A program made the position numbers and the translations under genes. A stretch of 7,619 bases of DNA from Tessaracoccus flavescens (GTDB lineage Bacteria > Actinomycetota > Actinomycetes > Propionibacteriales > Propionibacteriaceae), in NCBI GenBank assembly GCA_020741375.1, contig DYZF01000170.1:1-7619 (forward strand), in the 5' to 3' direction. Under the pieces are notes generated by a model, which ran no database searches, was not told where the DNA came from, and was given only the letters and a program-made list of their open reading frames with translations. Positions 6,518 through 7,619 of the stretch are shown piece by piece. Position 1 is the stretch's first letter. Every line of letters starts with the position of its first letter.

Positions 6518-7282
6518 TCACGGCTGCAGGGTCACGCCCAGCCCGCGGGGCAGCAGCCAGCCCCGCGACATCAGCCACCTGGCGGTGACGGCGGCACAGG
6601 CCTGCGCCGCGTTGATGCCCACCAACACGAGCACCTGAGCAGCGGCCGCCTCCCACGGGCTCCCTCCGCCGAGCAGCACGCCGATGTAGGCGCCCGGCAG
6701 GGTGACCAGACCCACCGTCCTGGTCTGATCGAGCGCCGGGATCAGCGCTTCGTGCAGCGTGGGCGAGACGACGGCGTTGATCGCCGCGCCACGGGTGGCG
6801 CCCAGCGACAGGAGGGCCTCGTATTCACCGTGCAGCGATTCCAGCTCGGCGAAGGCGCGACGCCCGAGCAGCGTGTGCACCGTCATCATGTTGCCGACGA
6901 TGATCCCGCCGATCGGCACGATGGTGGGGCCCACGAGCGGGGCGGCCCCGCTGAGGAAGATGATCGCCAGCACGGGCACCGCGCCGCTCGCCATGGCCGT
7001 GGCGACGGCGAGATGCCCCGTCAGCCCGGTGATGCCGGTGCGTCGAGCGGTGGTGACGACGCCGATGGTGAACATGAGCAACACGAACGCAAAGGCAGGA
7101 AGGGGAGATCTGACGGCGAACCCGACGATGAACGAGACGGCCAGCAACTGCAGGCCCGCGCGCACCGCGGCCCACGGAATGGAGCCCGTCACCGGCAAGC
7201 GCCCAAACCGGGCCACCAGCGTGCCCAAAGCCACCAGCAAGACCAGGGCAATACCCAGCGGCCAACCGACGTCGATCCCCAT
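6518..7282 (-). CDS. FetB/UPF0014-family ABC transporter permease
   Basis: This 254-residue integral membrane protein belongs to the family of E. coli FetB (YbbM), the membrane half of an ABC exporter linked to iron efflux and oxidative-stress resistance. About six or seven hydrophobic spans can be read: 7-26, 37-57, 61-79, 91-111, 115-139, 189-206 and 212-232. Family motifs are RAGLQLLAVSF (41-51), PIGGIIVGNMM (123-133), the cytoplasmic segment EYEALLSLGATRGAAI (153-168), which probably contacts the ATPase, and TRTVGLVTLPGAYIGVLLGG (187-206). Length matches the family (about 250-270). The ATP-binding partner (FetA) is not next to it. The start is ATG7282, preceded by AAGGAGGA; an in-frame TGA lies 18 bases further upstream, excluding a longer protein. 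It lies antisense between the dgt-like gene and dnaG. Family is confident; iron as substrate is only by analogy. Confidence 0.87.
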   Translation of the reverse strand: MGIDVGWPLGIALVLLVALGTLVARFGRLPVTGSIPWAAVRAGLQLLAVSFIVGFAVRSPLPAFAFVLLMFTIGVVTTARRTGITGLTGHLAVATAMASGAVPVLAIIFLSGAAPLVGPTIVPIGGIIVGNMMTVHTLLGRRAFAELESLHGEYEALLSLGATRGAAINAVVSPTLHEALIPALDQTRTVGLVTLPGAYIGVLLGGGSPWEAAAAQVLVLVGINAAQACAAVTARWLMSRGWLLPRGLGVTLQP

Positions 7283-7284
7283 GC

Positions 7285-7292
7285 TCCTCCTT
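7285..7292 (-). promoter_or_regulatory. Strong ribosome-binding site of the FetB-like gene
   Basis: The minus-strand sequence AAGGAGGA is a perfect anti-Shine-Dalgarno match ending two bases before ATG7282. It is the strongest ribosome-binding site in the window and contrasts with the leaderless-looking starts nearby. Confidence 0.75.
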
Positions 7293-7302
7293 CGCTCAGG
7301 TC

Positions 7303-7308
7303 ACAGTA
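7303..7308 (-). promoter_or_regulatory. Possible -10 element of the FetB-like gene
   Basis: The minus-strand hexamer TACTGT fits TANNNT and would give a leader of about 13-15 bases carrying the AAGGAGGA site. No -35 is recognisable. It lies inside the region the opposing dnaG promoter would need, so the two promoters would overlap. Confidence 0.3.
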
Positions 7309-7317
7309 CCCGCCGGG

Positions 7318-7323
7318 TAAGGT
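7318..7323 (+). promoter_or_regulatory. Putative -10 element of dnaG (leaderless start)
   Basis: TAAGGT lies 6 bases before GTG7330, so transcription would start at or very near the start codon. There is no Shine-Dalgarno before dnaG and no clear -35 box. Confidence 0.5.
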
Positions 7324-7329
7324 GGGGCC

Positions 7330-7619
7330 GTGGCTGGCCGGATCAATGAACAAGACATCGCGTCGGTTCGTGAGCGTGCCCGCATCGACGAGATCGTCCG
7401 CGACTATGTGGCGCTGCGCAACGCCGGCGGTGGTTCGTTGAAGGGCCTGTGCCCCTTCCACGACGAGAAAACGCCGTCGTTCACCGTCACCCCGGCCCGG
7501 GGCTTCTTCTACTGTTTCGGTTGTGGCGAGGGCGGCGATGTCATCCACTTCCTGCAGCGGCAGCAGAACCTGTCCTTCACCGAGGCGGTGCAGGTGCTGG
7601 CGGACCGCGTCGGCGTCAC
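7330..7619 (+). CDS. dnaG: DNA primase DnaG, N-terminal part (runs off right edge)
   Basis: These first 96 full codons belong to the bacterial replicative primase, which makes RNA primers at the fork with the DnaB helicase. The start VAGRINEQDIASVRERARID is the typical DnaG helix (IxxxDIxxVRExAxIxEVV). It is followed by YVALRNAGGG and the zinc-binding CHC2 domain: CPFHDEKTPSF (Cys41, His44) and FFYCFGCGEGGD (Cys62, Cys65), giving the four zinc ligands. IHFLQRQQNLSFTEAVQVLA continues the domain. The TOPRIM catalytic domain and the helicase-binding C-terminus lie beyond the window; the family is usually about 600-650 residues. The GTG start is supported by homology at residue 2 and by TAAGGT 6 bp upstream; the ATG near 7347 is out of frame. 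In many actinobacteria dnaG follows dgt directly; here a minus-strand permease gene separates them. Confidence 0.97.
   Translation, partial: MAGRINEQDIASVRERARIDEIVRDYVALRNAGGGSLKGLCPFHDEKTPSFTVTPARGFFYCFGCGEGGDVIHFLQRQQNLSFTEAVQVLADRVGV

Noticed and set aside
6752..7441. Plus-strand open frames opposite the FetB-like gene and entering dnaG out of frame
   Set aside because: The translation is hydrophilic, repetitive and unlike any family, while the opposite strand encodes a clear membrane protein and dnaG uses another frame.

Overview
The window looks like a chromosomal segment from a high-GC Gram-positive bacterium (Actinomycetota). The evidence is strong G/C bias at third codon positions, an actinobacterial-type DnaG N-terminus, an actinobacterial-looking GH36 alpha-galactosidase and Dgt-like protein, and several starts with the TANNNT-N6/7-start spacing typical of leaderless actinobacterial mRNAs. 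A Propionibacteriaceae-like source is my best guess, but only a guess. No mobile elements, CRISPR arrays, rRNA or tRNA genes were seen. Coding density is very high: the longest gap between genes is the 84-bp divergent region at 346-429.

Layout. (1) The minus strand at 1-345 is the start of a zinc/manganese-type ABC transporter binding lipoprotein (ZnuA-like), running off the left edge. Its promoter is unusually readable (TTGACT-17 bp-GATAAT), sits 7 bp from the ATG and is overlapped by a Zur-box-like palindrome. (2) Reading right from the same intergenic region are a 92-aa ABM-type ferredoxin-fold protein (430-708) and, by an ATGA overlap, a full GH36 alpha-galactosidase (705-2840). (3) Co-directional housekeeping genes follow: a DusB-type tRNA-dihydrouridine synthase (2871-4022), a GltA-type citrate synthase (4096-5382) and an HD-domain dNTP triphosphohydrolase-like protein (5402-6511). 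(4) A FetB/UPF0014-family membrane permease lies on the minus strand (6518-7282), ending 6 bp from the end of the dgt-like gene. (5) From a 47-bp divergent spacer, dnaG (DNA primase) begins at 7330 and runs off the right edge.

How the genes fit together. Most of the block is core metabolism and information processing (zinc uptake, tRNA modification, TCA entry, dNTP pool control, replication priming). I recall zur/znu, ABM, dus, dgt and dnaG lying near one another in many actinobacteria. On that view the alpha-galactosidase, citrate synthase and FetB-like permease are the less expected members here. That comparison is from memory and was not checked.

I did not find a clearly novel multi-gene system. 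The items most worth a second look are the Zur-box/leaderless promoter at the left end, the repeated leaderless-start architecture, the divergent Dgt-like protein with its own N-terminal region, and the solitary FetB-like permease placed antisense between dgt and dnaG.
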